Source: Acidimicrobiaceae bacterium
GTDB lineage: Bacteria; Actinomycetota; Acidimicrobiia; Acidimicrobiales; RAAP-2
Direction: 5' to 3'
NCBI GenBank assembly: GCA_003133325.1
Contig: PKXA01000133.1
Coordinates: forward strand, 1 to 63,640
Length of the DNA: 63,640 nucleotides
Positions 1 through 7,264 of the stretch are shown piece after piece. Position 1 is the first letter of the stretch. Every line of letters begins with the position of its first letter. A program made the translations under genes and the position numbers. The notes under the pieces were generated by a model that ran no database searches, had not been told where the DNA came from, and saw only the letters and a program-made list of their open reading frames with translations.

Positions 1-194
1 CAGGTCATGCTGACAGAAAGGGCAACGAGGTCATCATCCTTGGTGAAGTTGAAGTAGCCACCGAACTCGGGGGCAGGTTCCTGAGCCTCCCAGCCGAAGA
101 CCTGGCCGTAGAAGGACCGGGCGTCATCTATGTCCGAGGTCATGAGGTCGACCCAGCAGGGCGCTCCGATGGGTGCATTGTCACGAGTGGTCAT
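1..194 (-). CDS. VOC (glyoxalase/bleomycin-resistance fold) family protein, 3' end outside the window
   Basis: Translating the minus strand from the ATG whose first base is 194 gives an uninterrupted 64-residue start that runs off the left edge. It reads M-T-T-R-D-N-A-P-I-G-A-P-C-W-V-D-L, then D-A-R-S-F-Y-G-Q-V-F-G-W-E, the usual first beta-alpha unit of VOC proteins (substrate given as 'W-x-D-L, then FYxxxFGW'). A CAGGAG ribosome-binding site lies 5-10 nt before the ATG. VOC proteins are small metal-dependent enzymes or binding proteins, and the substrate cannot be told from this fragment. It lies downstream of decayed ArsR and AHSA1 genes on the same strand, a neighbourhood in which such genes often form one operon. 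Confidence 0.8.
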   Translation of the reverse strand, partial: MTTRDNAPIGAPCWVDLMTSDIDDARSFYGQVFGWEAQEPAPEFGGYFNFTKDDDLVALSVSMT

Positions 195-442
195 CGGTTC
201 TCCTGTCGTTGAGTTGCGGCCATTCCATCACAGCAGTGCGGTCTTCGCCCGGACGCACGCAGAGCGCATCGACCTCTGATTCGGTACCTCGGGCCGACGT
301 GGGACTCAAGTCCAGCGGGTTCCGGTACGTGGCTCGAGGTCGGGGTTGGTTGACCGGGTCCCGGGCCGGCGGTTCGAGATGGCCGGCCATTGGTACGCTC
401 GTGCGCACATTCCGTCCCGTCGATTCGTAGAGAGAGCACTCC

Positions 443-597
443 ATGCTGTGCGTCAATAACTATGAGCAGGAATATGTTGACGACTGTCGTTCAAAGATCG
501 CTGCACAGGTTTCTGAGACGAGATCAGGTTGAGCGAAGCAGATTTCTCGCTTCTGGCCGAGGCCTACTTTGCAGACGTCGAGAGCAAGTTCCTGTAG
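443..597 (+). pseudogene. remnant of a conserved actinobacterial hypothetical gene with its middle deleted
   Basis: From ATG 443 the frame reads M-L-C-V-N-N-Y-E-Q-E-Y-V-D-D-C-R-S-K-I-A-A-Q-V-S and then hits a stop. One frame over, directly after that point, it reads D-E-I-R-L-S-E-A-D-F-S-L-L-A-E-A-Y-F-A-D-V-E and stops at 597. From memory these two pieces match the beginning and the end of a family of hypothetical actinobacterial proteins of roughly 150 residues. The simplest reading is one gene that lost its central part and its frame. The flanking 195-442 and 598-706 hold no recognisable gene. The family match is recollection, not a search. Confidence 0.55.
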
Positions 598-706
598 ACG
601 GAGACCAGGCCACTTGAGTGAAGGGGCCTGTCGGAAACTTCGTAGAGATGCTGTGAACTGAAGATCCAGCGCTGAAGCCAGATCCATTTATCAGGGGCGG
701 CGTTCC

Positions 707-1002
707 TCAGGTCGCATGCAGCGACGCCACCAGCTCGTCTGGGCGGCTGTACGAGTCGGTCATCCCGGCTTCCATGCCCGAGGCTACGTGTTGATCTCGA
801 GTATCGAGGGAGTCGTGAAGTGTGGTGGCGACTCTACGGTGTGCCACCGTCGACTGCTTCCAACCTCAGCGTGTCGACGGCCTGATGATCAGGTGCATCT
901 TCATAGACAGGTGTGCACGCAAGGCGGTGCCTTGACCAAGTGGCGCACCGTGATGATGGGTTCATCCGGAGGCGTCGCGACCTCCAGCGGTGTCATGGTC
1001 AT
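707..1002 (-). pseudogene. decayed AHSA1/START-domain (SRPBCC) gene
   Basis: The minus strand starts at ATG 1002 after an AGGGAAGG ribosome-binding site and reads M-T-M-T-P-L-E-V, then I-I-T-V-R-H-L-V-K-A-P-P, the first strand and helix of AHSA1-type SRPBCC proteins. The frame then breaks. A second frame gives V-Y-E-D-A-P-D-H-Q-A-V-D-T-L and a third gives T-L-H-D-S-L-D-T-R-D, then G-M-E-A-G-M-T-D-S-Y, which match the C-terminal half of the same family up to a stop at 707. The middle third is missing and there are at least two frame breaks. The start overlaps the stop of the ArsR remnant, the usual ArsR-AHSA1 operon arrangement. Confidence 0.7.
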
Positions 1003-1106
1003 TGTGCCTTCCCTTCATCTTGCACGTTGTCCAGATGGCTATCGAGAAGCTCGAAGTTGTGCTCCCAGAACCGACGGTTCGAACAGATCCGTTCCGTCTC
1101 GATCAG
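999..1106 (-). pseudogene. C-terminal remnant of an ArsR-family regulator
   Basis: The minus strand reads R-R-F-W-E-H-N-F-E-L-L-D-S-H-L-D-N-V and ends in a TGA that overlaps the ATG of the AHSA1 remnant. The pattern 'W..(Y/F)RRFWE....L...L' is the usual C-terminal tail of the ArsR regulators that sit directly upstream of AHSA1 genes. No winged-helix part is found further upstream, so only the tail survives. ArsR-AHSA1 pairs commonly form autoregulated two-gene operons; here both partners are dead. Confidence 0.6.
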
Positions 1107-1177
1107 TAAAGGCCAAACCCGTAATGTGATTCACCGATCCAAGGCGTTCATCGATCGGAGGAACCGCCGCCGCACGG

Positions 1178-1183
1178 TATCGT
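1178..1183 (+). promoter_or_regulatory. -10 box of a probable leaderless promoter (phosphatase gene)
   Basis: TATCGT ends 7 nt before ATG 1191. That spacing places the transcription start at or next to the start codon. Confidence 0.5.
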
Positions 1184-1190
1184 GAACCCG

Positions 1191-1730
1191 ATGGAGACCC
1201 GGACGAGCCCCGGCACGACGATGGCAGATGAACGTCCGCATGTGCTGACGCTGTGCACCGGCAATGCGGCCCGGTCGGTGATGGCCGGCGCCATGCTCAC
1301 GTCAGCCCCTGTCCACATGGTCACGGCCGGCACCCACGTGGTCGAAGGCCAGCCCATGAGCCGTCGTACCCGTGATGCTCTCGGGTCGTTGGAGATGAGC
1401 GCCGACGGTCACCGGAGCCATCAGCTGACCGACGGGGATGTGGAGAATGCCGACCTGATCATCGCCATGGCTAGTGAGCACGTGAACTACATCCGCCGCC
1501 GCCATCCTGAGGCCGCCGACAGGACGGCGTCGATCATACGGCTGTGCCGGGACCTGGAGGACGGTCCGGAGCCACTGCGGGACCGGGTGTCCCGTCTGGC
1601 CCTTGCCGAAGTGCTCATCGAGTCCTGGGAAGACGTCGAAGACCCGGCCGGTGGCGAGGACCACGTCTATGTGGCTTGCGCCCACGAGTTGGCCGGTTTG
1701 TGCGTGGGACTACTTCCCCGGTTGCGCTGA
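1191..1730 (+). CDS. low-molecular-weight protein tyrosine phosphatase / arsenate-reductase fold
   Basis: The 179-residue product carries the P-loop L-C-T-G-N-A-A-R-S at residues 21-29 (Cys22, Arg28), which fits the CX5R(S/T) signature of the LMW-PTP superfamily. An acidic E-D-P segment near the C-terminus supplies a candidate general-acid aspartate. The second P-loop cysteine of classical LMW-PTPs is an alanine here. Family members dephosphorylate protein phosphotyrosine, often in exopolysaccharide control, or reduce arsenate. Two glycosyltransferases nearby make the first more attractive, but that is inference. ATG 1191 is chosen over GTG 1182 because a TATCGT box ends 7 nt before it. Confidence 0.75.
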   Translation: METRTSPGTTMADERPHVLTLCTGNAARSVMAGAMLTSAPVHMVTAGTHVVEGQPMSRRTRDALGSLEMSADGHRSHQLTDGDVENADLIIAMASEHVNYIRRRHPEAADRTASIIRLCRDLEDGPEPLRDRVSRLALAEVLIESWEDVEDPAGGEDHVYVACAHELAGLCVGLLPRLR

Positions 1731-1733
1731 ACC

Positions 1734-1779
1734 GTGGTCGTTCGGCGGGCGGTGGTCGTTCGGCGGGCGGTGGTCGTCC
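1734..1779. repeat. 18-bp tandem repeat, 2.5 copies
   Basis: GTGGTCGTTCGGCGGGCG occurs at 1734-1751 and again at 1752-1769, followed by a partial third copy. It starts 4 nt after the phosphatase stop codon, between it and the convergent DUF4395 gene. It is likely replication slippage, with no recognised function. Confidence 0.8.
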
Positions 1780-1795
1780 ACCCGCCAGTTCGCAA

Positions 1796-2314
1796 TCAAC
1801 CTGGGGCCGACCGGGCCAGTTCGGGGTGGCGCAAAGAGATGTCGGCACAGGCTTCGCAGATGTCGTCGGGGATTGCCCCGAACTTCATCAGGATGCCGAA
1901 AGCCTTGCACCCGAGACAGAGCCCGAGGGCGGACTCGAGGAAGGCGGCCACCGCCAGTGAACCGACCACTATCCAGGTAGCGGTGGATAGCCCGAACCCG
2001 AACCAGAGAATGAGTGCGGACGACGAGAAGGCGACGCCGATGGCCTGGGCGAACCGTTTGGGCGGTCCGGCGACCAAGCGGGGCTCACCGGGAAGACGAG
2101 GAGCGATCACTCGTGTGGCGAACTGACCGAGCGGACTGAGCGTCGGGCCGGTGAGGACCCGGGCCCAGAACCCGTAGGCCAGCGGGATGAGCAGCCAGGG
2201 CTGACGGAAGGCGATGGCCAGGACACAGAGGACCACCACGCCGGCAGCAACCGTCCGGGCGGCGTACTCGTTGACCGGATTGGGGAAGCTGAACACTGAT
2301 CGATTGGTGGGCAA
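1796..2314 (-). CDS. DUF4395 family membrane protein
   Basis: The 172-residue product matches the DUF4395 pattern: F-S-F-P-N-P-V-N-E near the N-terminus, two hydrophobic helices at about residues 20-55, a basic loop, two further helices at about 105-145, and a C-L-G-C pair followed by D-D-I-C-E-A-C near the end. It should be an inner-membrane protein with paired cysteines. Some members neighbour thioredoxin-like genes, but the function is unknown. The start is taken as TTG 2314 because AAGGAG lies 7 nt before it; the reading frame extends to 2356, but that stretch contains a long palindrome. A -10-like TAAACT lies on the minus strand at 2383-2378. Confidence 0.75.
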   Translation of the reverse strand: MPTNRSVFSFPNPVNEYAARTVAAGVVVLCVLAIAFRQPWLLIPLAYGFWARVLTGPTLSPLGQFATRVIAPRLPGEPRLVAGPPKRFAQAIGVAFSSSALILWFGFGLSTATWIVVGSLAVAAFLESALGLCLGCKAFGILMKFGAIPDDICEACADISLRHPELARSAPG

Positions 2315-2332
2315 CTGACTCTCCTTGAACCG

Positions 2333-2358
2333 GTGTGACCACGCCGGTGTGGTCACAC
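2333..2358. promoter_or_regulatory. 10+10 bp perfect palindrome in the DUF4395 leader
   Basis: Arms GTGTGACCAC (2333-2342) and GTGGTCACAC (2349-2358) are exact reverse complements separated by 6 bases. The palindrome sits between the -10-like TAAACT and the AAGGAG of the DUF4395 gene. It could be a repressor operator or an RNA hairpin in the leader. Confidence 0.6.
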
Positions 2359-2536
2359 TTGCGAAGTGGACCCACCTAGTTTACCTACTTGGTCGGCTTT
2401 AGGTCCACCCCGGAGCTGCACAGCCGGTCACCTGTCGGGGAGAGCCCCGCGGGTGAGACGTCCGGCGGGCCGGGTGCACAGGCCGTTGCCGAGCATGCGG
2501 GCGTGCGCCGCTTGACGGTGCTGGGTTATGGCCGAC

Positions 2537-4081
2537 CTACGTTCGTGATTTGAAACGGTTGCGGTGGCGTTCGCGAGCTGAGGCGTATGCGCGCTCAAAG
2601 TCGGGGACCCGACCGGCCCACGACAGGTTGGTCTGAGCATGGGCGTGAGCGGCCAACCCCCGTCGGGCCAGCTCGCCGGGATTGTCGACCGCCTCGACCA
2701 GCGCGTCGGCCAGCGCGTCGACGTCGTCGGGGGCCACCAGCCAACCGGTGGGCCGGACTGGGTCGAGGTTGACCATCAACGGGAAGCCGCCGCTTCGGGT
2801 GGCGATCACTGGCCGCCCCACGGCCATGGCCTCGAGCGGCGCCTGGGGATACGAGTCGTTGACCGAGGGCATGACCACGGCGTCGCAGGCGGCCAGAGCT
2901 TGGGGCAGGTCGTCGTGGCCCCGCCAGCCGGCGAAGAACACGCCGTCGAGCCCGATCCGGCGGGCGGCGGTGACAGGGTGCTCGCCTTCCCACTCGCCGG
3001 GGTGGCCGCCCCACACCAGCAGCGACGCGGGGCGCCGGGAGCGGGAGCGGGCCCGGGCGAAAGCATGCAGGAGCAACGGCACCCGTTTGGCGGCGGTGAA
3101 GCGACCGACGAACATGAACACGGTGGTGGCACCATCCCAGCCGAGGAGCCGGTGGAGGTCGGTCTCTCGGTAGCTCACCGAGCCGGGCACCCCCGACTCG
3201 TCCCAACCCTGGGGATCCTCCACGAGCCACCGCCGGAAGCAGTCCCGGCGTTCCCCGGGAGCGACGCGGCGGGGGTGAAAGCGGTCGGTGTCGACACCGT
3301 TGGGCACGGCGGTGACCCGCTCCGGCGCGACGCCCAGCATCGAGATGGTCGTGGCGCGGTCGGAGGGCGAGACGACGACCAGGTGGTCAGCGGCCGCGGC
3401 CCGACGGCGGAGGCGGCCCAGCCAGAACTCGCCGTGGCGCCATTGTGACCAGCGCGTGGAGCGAAGCAGGTCGAGCTGCTGTCCGTCGAGGGCACCGGTG
3501 TCGATAGCGGCGTGGTCCACCGCGTCGGGCATAGTCGCCAGCGTGAGGTCGAGGGCACCTGCCATGGCGGCTCGCACCTCGATGGCCTCCATGAACTTGA
3601 TCTCGGTGCCGTGCAGATGAGCCACCAGGGGCACGTGGGGCCAGCGGCGGGCGACGGCGTCGTGCTGGGACGTGAGGTGATGGAGGTGGAACAGGCCGGC
3701 CCGTCCGGCGCCGGCGGCGGCGAAGGGTGCCTCCCACGCCGACGAGAGGTGGTCGGCAAGTGCCGGGTCAACGGCGGCCAACACCGGATCGGGAGCGCCT
3801 TCCCGATCCTCGTACGAGGGGGACATCGGCACGGGCGCCGCCACCGCGCTGGCGCCGGTCTGGAACGCTGCTGCTGCCGCCGTGTAGTCGAGGTACTGCA
3901 GGTCGATGCCCGCGAAAAACGTGGGAGCGTGGGTATCCTGGCCCGGTGCCCCGAGGGAACCGGCCACCAGCGACACCGACCACCCCGCGTCGTCCAGGGC
4001 CGTAGCGAGGTAGCGGGTCACCTGGGCTGAGCCGCCCCGGGGGAAGAACAGGAGCCCCATGATGATCCTGCCGGTGGTCAT
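2537..4081 (-). CDS. glycosyltransferase family 4-like protein
   Basis: The 514-residue GT-B fold protein opens with G-L-L-F-F-P-R-G-G-S-A-Q-V, the nucleotide/acceptor-side loop. It has V-G-R-F-T-A-A-K-R-V at the start of the C-terminal domain. It ends with S-Y-P-Q-A-P-L-E-A-M-A and G-G-F-P, the EX7E-type donor-site region of GT4 enzymes. It probably transfers a sugar from a nucleotide-sugar donor in cell-surface polysaccharide or glycolipid synthesis; donor and acceptor are unknown. ATG 4081 is preferred because a TACTGT box ends 8 nt upstream. The frame stays open to 4528, but that extension has no family similarity. Confidence 0.8.
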   Translation of the reverse strand: MTTGRIIMGLLFFPRGGSAQVTRYLATALDDAGWSVSLVAGSLGAPGQDTHAPTFFAGIDLQYLDYTAAAAAFQTGASAVAAPVPMSPSYEDREGAPDPVLAAVDPALADHLSSAWEAPFAAAGAGRAGLFHLHHLTSQHDAVARRWPHVPLVAHLHGTEIKFMEAIEVRAAMAGALDLTLATMPDAVDHAAIDTGALDGQQLDLLRSTRWSQWRHGEFWLGRLRRRAAAADHLVVVSPSDRATTISMLGVAPERVTAVPNGVDTDRFHPRRVAPGERRDCFRRWLVEDPQGWDESGVPGSVSYRETDLHRLLGWDGATTVFMFVGRFTAAKRVPLLLHAFARARSRSRRPASLLVWGGHPGEWEGEHPVTAARRIGLDGVFFAGWRGHDDLPQALAACDAVVMPSVNDSYPQAPLEAMAVGRPVIATRSGGFPLMVNLDPVRPTGWLVAPDDVDALADALVEAVDNPGELARRGLAAHAHAQTNLSWAGRVPDFERAYASARERHRNRFKSRT

Positions 4082-4427
4082 GGAGCCCAACAGTACAGCC
4101 CGAGTCGTGTAGCGGACGGGGCCGTCCACGGCTACACAGACGGGGTGAACCACAGCCAGCGCCTCACGAAGTCCGGGCCAAGCCAGGCCGGCCGGCCACG
4201 AACTCAAGGTGGCAAGCAACGTACGGACGGCCGAGGCGGCAGCGGGCCTCGCCGGTCGAATACGCGAAGCGGACAAGGCGCGGGAAGGTGGTGATCCCGC
4301 CGAACAGGGTGGAGGTGTTGTGCAGACGACCCATCTGCCCGTAGTGGAGGCAGCTGTCAAACAAGCCTGACGGGATTTCGTGAGAGGAGGTCTGGTGGGG
4401 CGGCGTGGGTGGTCAAGGTGATCGGGA
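4082..4427. other. gene-free stretch between a glycosyltransferase and a TetR gene
   Basis: 346 bases with an open but unconvincing minus-strand frame, which is the N-terminal overhang of the glycosyltransferase frame. A short stretch at 4160-4200 loosely resembles the last codons of the TetR gene, but too weakly to call a duplication. A TACTGT -10 box for the glycosyltransferase lies at 4095-4090. Nothing else is seen. Confidence 0.5.
4090..4095 (-). promoter_or_regulatory. -10 box of a probable leaderless promoter (glycosyltransferase)
   Basis: Minus-strand TACTGT, 8 nt before ATG 4081. Confidence 0.45.
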
Positions 4428-5135
4428 TCAAACCCGATGAACCTGCCGAAGTCCGGCCCAGGCCAGGTCGGCCACCCGAATAGCCAAAAGCGAGGCCTCT
4501 TCGGTGCTACGGGCTCGGCGGCCTGCACCTCCCCCGTCTACCGAGGTGGCGGCGGGACGGTCTGCCTGCCCGTCGAGCCAGCGGCGGCTGGCGCCCTCGA
4601 CCATTCCCACCACCGAATAGGCGAGCAGCAATCGATGCTCCGGATCGAGCCCGGCATCGATCAAGGGGTCGATGGCCTGGGCAATGGTGTCTTCCACCCG
4701 TCGGAGTGCTTCGCCGAGTTCGGGATCGTCAGGTGCATCGCGTTCATAGATGAGCCGGAAGGCCTGTTCGTTGTCGACCATCATCTCGAAATAGGCGGCC
4801 ATCCCCACTTCGACCTGCTGGCGGGGCCCCTCGGCGCCGGCCGTAGCGGAGCCGATCCGATTCGCAAGTGCATGGGAAAACACGTCCATCAACTCGAGAT
4901 AGAGCGCCCGTTTGGAATCGAAGTGCTGGTAGACGAGGGGTTTGGTCACCCCGGCGGCTTCGGCGATGTCGTCCATGGTGGTGGCGGCATACCCGCGTTC
5001 AGCAAAAAGGGAGAGAGCAACGTCGAAGAGTTGGCTTCGGCGTTCCTCCGCGGTGAGCCGTCGACTCGCCGGCACCGGGCCATCTGGCCCGTCGCTCCCG
5101 GGCTTGTCCCGTTCGGTGGTCGTCGCTCCGGTCAT
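4428..5135 (-). CDS. TetR family transcriptional regulator
   Basis: The 235-residue protein has a TetR DNA-binding domain at about residues 25-75: R-R-S-Q-L-F-D-V-A, F-A-E-R-G-Y-A-A-T-T-M-D-D-I-A, then G-V-T-K-P-L-V-Y-Q-H-F. A ligand-binding/dimerisation domain follows. It should be a dimeric repressor released by an unidentified ligand. ATG 5135 is preferred over ATG 5144 because TACGAT ends 7 nt before the former and overlaps the latter. Short tandem repeats just upstream (5172-5231) could include its own operator. It lies between two glycosyltransferase genes on the same strand. Confidence 0.85.
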   Translation of the reverse strand: MTGATTTERDKPGSDGPDGPVPASRRLTAEERRSQLFDVALSLFAERGYAATTMDDIAEAAGVTKPLVYQHFDSKRALYLELMDVFSHALANRIGSATAGAEGPRQQVEVGMAAYFEMMVDNEQAFRLIYERDAPDDPELGEALRRVEDTIAQAIDPLIDAGLDPEHRLLLAYSVVGMVEGASRRWLDGQADRPAATSVDGGGAGRRARSTEEASLLAIRVADLAWAGLRQVHRV

Positions 5136-5142
5136 TGTGGCC

Positions 5143-5148
5143 ATCGTA
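5143..5148 (-). promoter_or_regulatory. -10 box of a probable leaderless promoter (TetR gene)
   Basis: Minus-strand TACGAT, 7 nt before ATG 5135. Confidence 0.5.
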
Positions 5149-5171
5149 GTCGGGGCCGGATTTGGCTCTTT

Positions 5172-5231
5172 GAACGCCCGGAACGCCCGGAACGCGTCGA
5201 TGCAATCTGGGTGCACGGTGCACGGTGCACG
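5172..5231. repeat. two adjacent short tandem repeats upstream of the TetR gene
   Basis: GAACGCCCG is repeated at 5172-5180 and 5181-5189 with a partial third copy. GTGCACG is repeated three times at 5211-5231, each copy containing the palindrome GTGCAC. They lie 24-83 bp upstream of the TetR -10 box, where an operator or activator site would sit. Confidence 0.7.
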
Positions 5232-5241
5232 GGCCGACGGG

Positions 5242-6285
5242 TTACCGGGCGGGTAACACCCGGCTGATCCGATCGGGCAGGTCGGCAAGGGAGAAGTGGT
5301 CGGTCGCCACCTCTTCGTTGTGGTCGAGAAGGGCAACATCGGGGGAGTCGAGCCAGGCCCCGAGGTTGGGGATGGAATCGAGGGCGAACCAGCGGAACCC
5401 GAATGCCGCCAGTTCGGTAGCGACCGGGTACGGCCCGATGGCCAAGGGGCGCCGATGGACGGCTGATTCAACCGACGGGTTCCCGAAACCCTCCCAGGTG
5501 GACGGGAGTGCCACCACGTCACAGGCGGCATAGGCGGCGTTGACTCCTCCGTCGGGGACGTTCCCGGGCCACCCCAAGATGACCGGGCACGATGCCTCGG
5601 CTATCAACCGCTCGAGCTCTGGCCCGTACCCGTCTTCGGGGGGCCCGAGCAACCAGTAGGTCGCCCCCAGCGTCTCGGCCACCGTCAGCCCTCCCCCGAT
5701 ATTCTTCCTGGGCAAGGCCCGGGTGGGCTGTAATACCAACCGATCGTGATCGCCGATTCCGAGTGAATCCCGCACCCTCCGGCGTTGTCCCTCGTTATGT
5801 CCGCCGTCGGGCGTGACCGGGCCAAACGAGTTGTAGATGGTGGTTGCCTCGATGTCCCGATCGGTCAACTCGTTCCGGCTGAGCTCGTTGATGGTGATGT
5901 GGGTCCACCGCCGATCGTCGGGCGGAGGACCGTGACCGGCGAACTGTGGTCGCTGCCAGGGAAGGTCGTGATGATGCATCACTGCCGGCCGGTTGGCCAG
6001 CACCCTGGCCACCACGTCGGCTGCGCCGGGATTGAGGGGCAACGAGCACAGGTTCTCCACCACCACCACATCGGCACCACGGAGGGCAGAATCCACCTCG
6101 CCGAAGGTGGGAGGTTCGCCGGCCCCGATGGCCAAGCCCGGGAGACAATGGTCGACCGGCCCGTCTCCGGCCACTGTGACGATGGAGTACCCCAGCAACC
6201 TGAGCGCATCCCCCCATTTGGCCGCTTCGATGGCCACCCCATCGGGTCCTCCGAGGCGGAATGAGAGCAGAGCTGCGGTAGGTAT
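5242..6285 (-). CDS. glycosyltransferase family 4-like protein with an unclear start codon
   Basis: The product has A-L-L-S-F-R-L-G-G-P-D-G-V at the N-terminus, L-Q-P-T-R-A-L-P-R-K-N-I at the start of the second domain, and W-E-G-F-G-N-P-S-V-E-S at the donor site, so it is a GT-B/GT4-type enzyme of about 347 residues. No ATG, GTG or TTG opens the frame at a sensible place. The first in-frame alternatives are ATA 6285, CTG 6270 and GTG 6237, and GTG 6237 would delete the first beta strand. A TACCGT box ends 6 nt before ATA 6285, the same spacing as other leaderless starts here, so ATA is used as the boundary. A frameshift or sequence error near 6290 is the alternative. Confidence 0.75.
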   Translation of the reverse strand: MPTAALLSFRLGGPDGVAIEAAKWGDALRLLGYSIVTVAGDGPVDHCLPGLAIGAGEPPTFGEVDSALRGADVVVVENLCSLPLNPGAADVVARVLANRPAVMHHHDLPWQRPQFAGHGPPPDDRRWTHITINELSRNELTDRDIEATTIYNSFGPVTPDGGHNEGQRRRVRDSLGIGDHDRLVLQPTRALPRKNIGGGLTVAETLGATYWLLGPPEDGYGPELERLIAEASCPVILGWPGNVPDGGVNAAYAACDVVALPSTWEGFGNPSVESAVHRRPLAIGPYPVATELAAFGFRWFALDSIPNLGAWLDSPDVALLDHNEEVATDHFSLADLPDRISRVLPAR

Positions 6286-6291
6286 GGGGCC

Positions 6292-6297
6292 ACGGTA
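6292..6297 (-). promoter_or_regulatory. -10 box upstream of the second glycosyltransferase
   Basis: Minus-strand TACCGT, 6 nt before the proposed ATA start at 6285. Confidence 0.4.
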
Positions 6298-6360
6298 GTG
6301 CCGACTGCGGGGCGAAAGCCCAAACCGGCAGCGAAACGAGACACCGGCACGGGGAGCGGC

Positions 6361-6366
6361 TACCGT
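6361..6366 (+). promoter_or_regulatory. -10 box of a probable leaderless promoter (enoyl-CoA hydratase)
   Basis: TACCGT, 6 nt before GTG 6373. Confidence 0.5.
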
Positions 6367-6372
6367 CGCGCC

Positions 6373-7251
6373 GTGCCCGAGGACCCTGTAATTCCATCCG
6401 AAGCGGTACAGCCGATTTCGGGACCGACCTCTGAACTGGTGGCGAGCCAACAGGGATCCGTGCTCACGTTGACAATCAATCGCCCCGAACGCCGCAACGC
6501 CATGACCTGGGAGATCATCAGTGGTCTCCGCCAGCATCTGGCCCGGGCCAAGGTCGATCCCGGTGTGCGGGTGGTGGTGCTGGCCGGAAGCGGCGACAAG
6601 GCCTTCTGTGCCGGTGCTGACCTTTCGGGGATGGCCCCCCACGACGCCGGAGGTGGCACCGACGCCTTCTTCGATCAGCATGCGGCCCGTGGATGGCTGG
6701 CCGCCCTGTTCGAAGAGATGTGGCATCTGGGGAAGCCGACCATCGCCCGGGTGCAGGGTTGGGCCATGGCCGGCGGGTTCGGGTTGGCGCTGGCCTGCGA
6801 CCTGGTGATCGCCTCGGAAGAAGCTCGGTTCGGTGCCCCCGAGCTCAATGTCGGGCTCTGGCCTTTCATGGTCACCGTGCCGATGATGCGCTCGATGCCC
6901 CCGAAGAAGGCCCTGGAGCTGATGCTCACCAGTCGGGTGGTGGGTGCAGCTGAGGCCGATCGGATCGGCTTTGTCACCCGGGTGGTTCCTCATGCCCAAC
7001 TGGACGGGGCCGTAGCCGAGTTGGCGGCGACGTTGGCGTCCAAACCTCCCGGGGTGATGAGGTTGGGCCGCGAATCGTTCTACGCTGTGTGGGATTCGGC
7101 CGCCTCCGAGGCATTGGCTCATCTGCACGCCATGCTGACCGTCACCAGTCAGACGGCGGAGGCATCGGAGGGTATTTCGGCATTTATGGAGAAGCGACTG
7201 CCGGTGTGGCAGGTTCCCCCCGATTCGGGCACCGAAAGCACTGGACCCTGA
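6373..7251 (+). CDS. enoyl-CoA hydratase/isomerase (crotonase) family protein
   Basis: The 292-residue crotonase-fold protein contains [11 protein letters not shown], then A-F-C-A-G-A-D-L-S, the first oxyanion-hole segment. [17 protein letters not shown] is the second oxyanion-hole glycine region, and [10 protein letters not shown] follows. It acts on an acyl-CoA in the cytosol, by hydration, isomerisation or a related reaction. Beta-oxidation is the commonest role and the exact substrate is unknown. GTG 6373 is chosen because of the TACCGT box 6 nt upstream; an upstream GTG 6298 would add 25 residues without family support. Its stop overlaps the GAGGAG ribosome-binding site of gmd. Confidence 0.85.
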   Translation: MPEDPVIPSEAVQPISGPTSELVASQQGSVLTLTINRPERRNAMTWEIISGLRQHLARAKVDPGVRVVVLAGSGDKAFCAGADLSGMAPHDAGGGTDAFFDQHAARGWLAALFEEMWHLGKPTIARVQGWAMAGGFGLALACDLVIASEEARFGAPELNVGLWPFMVTVPMMRSMPPKKALELMLTSRVVGAAEADRIGFVTRVVPHAQLDGAVAELAATLASKPPGVMRLGRESFYAVWDSAASEALAHLHAMLTVTSQTAEASEGISAFMEKRLPVWQVPPDSGTESTGP

Positions 7252-7264
7252 GGAGGAGCCCAGC

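Noticed and set aside
1734-1779. CRISPR-like repeat
   Set aside because: Only 2.5 copies of an 18-bp tandem unit without spacers.
2349-2358. GTGGTCACAC as a regulon motif because it also appears near 55978 and 49559
   Set aside because: The other hits are single half-sites, one inside acnA, and are expected by chance.
4200-4428. Duplicated C-terminal end of the TetR gene near 4160-4200
   Set aside because: Only a few residues match (L-A-W, G-L-R), too little to claim a duplication.
5136-5531. N-terminal extension of the TetR frame
   Set aside because: It lies over the promoter and tandem repeats, and overlaps the end of the second glycosyltransferase.
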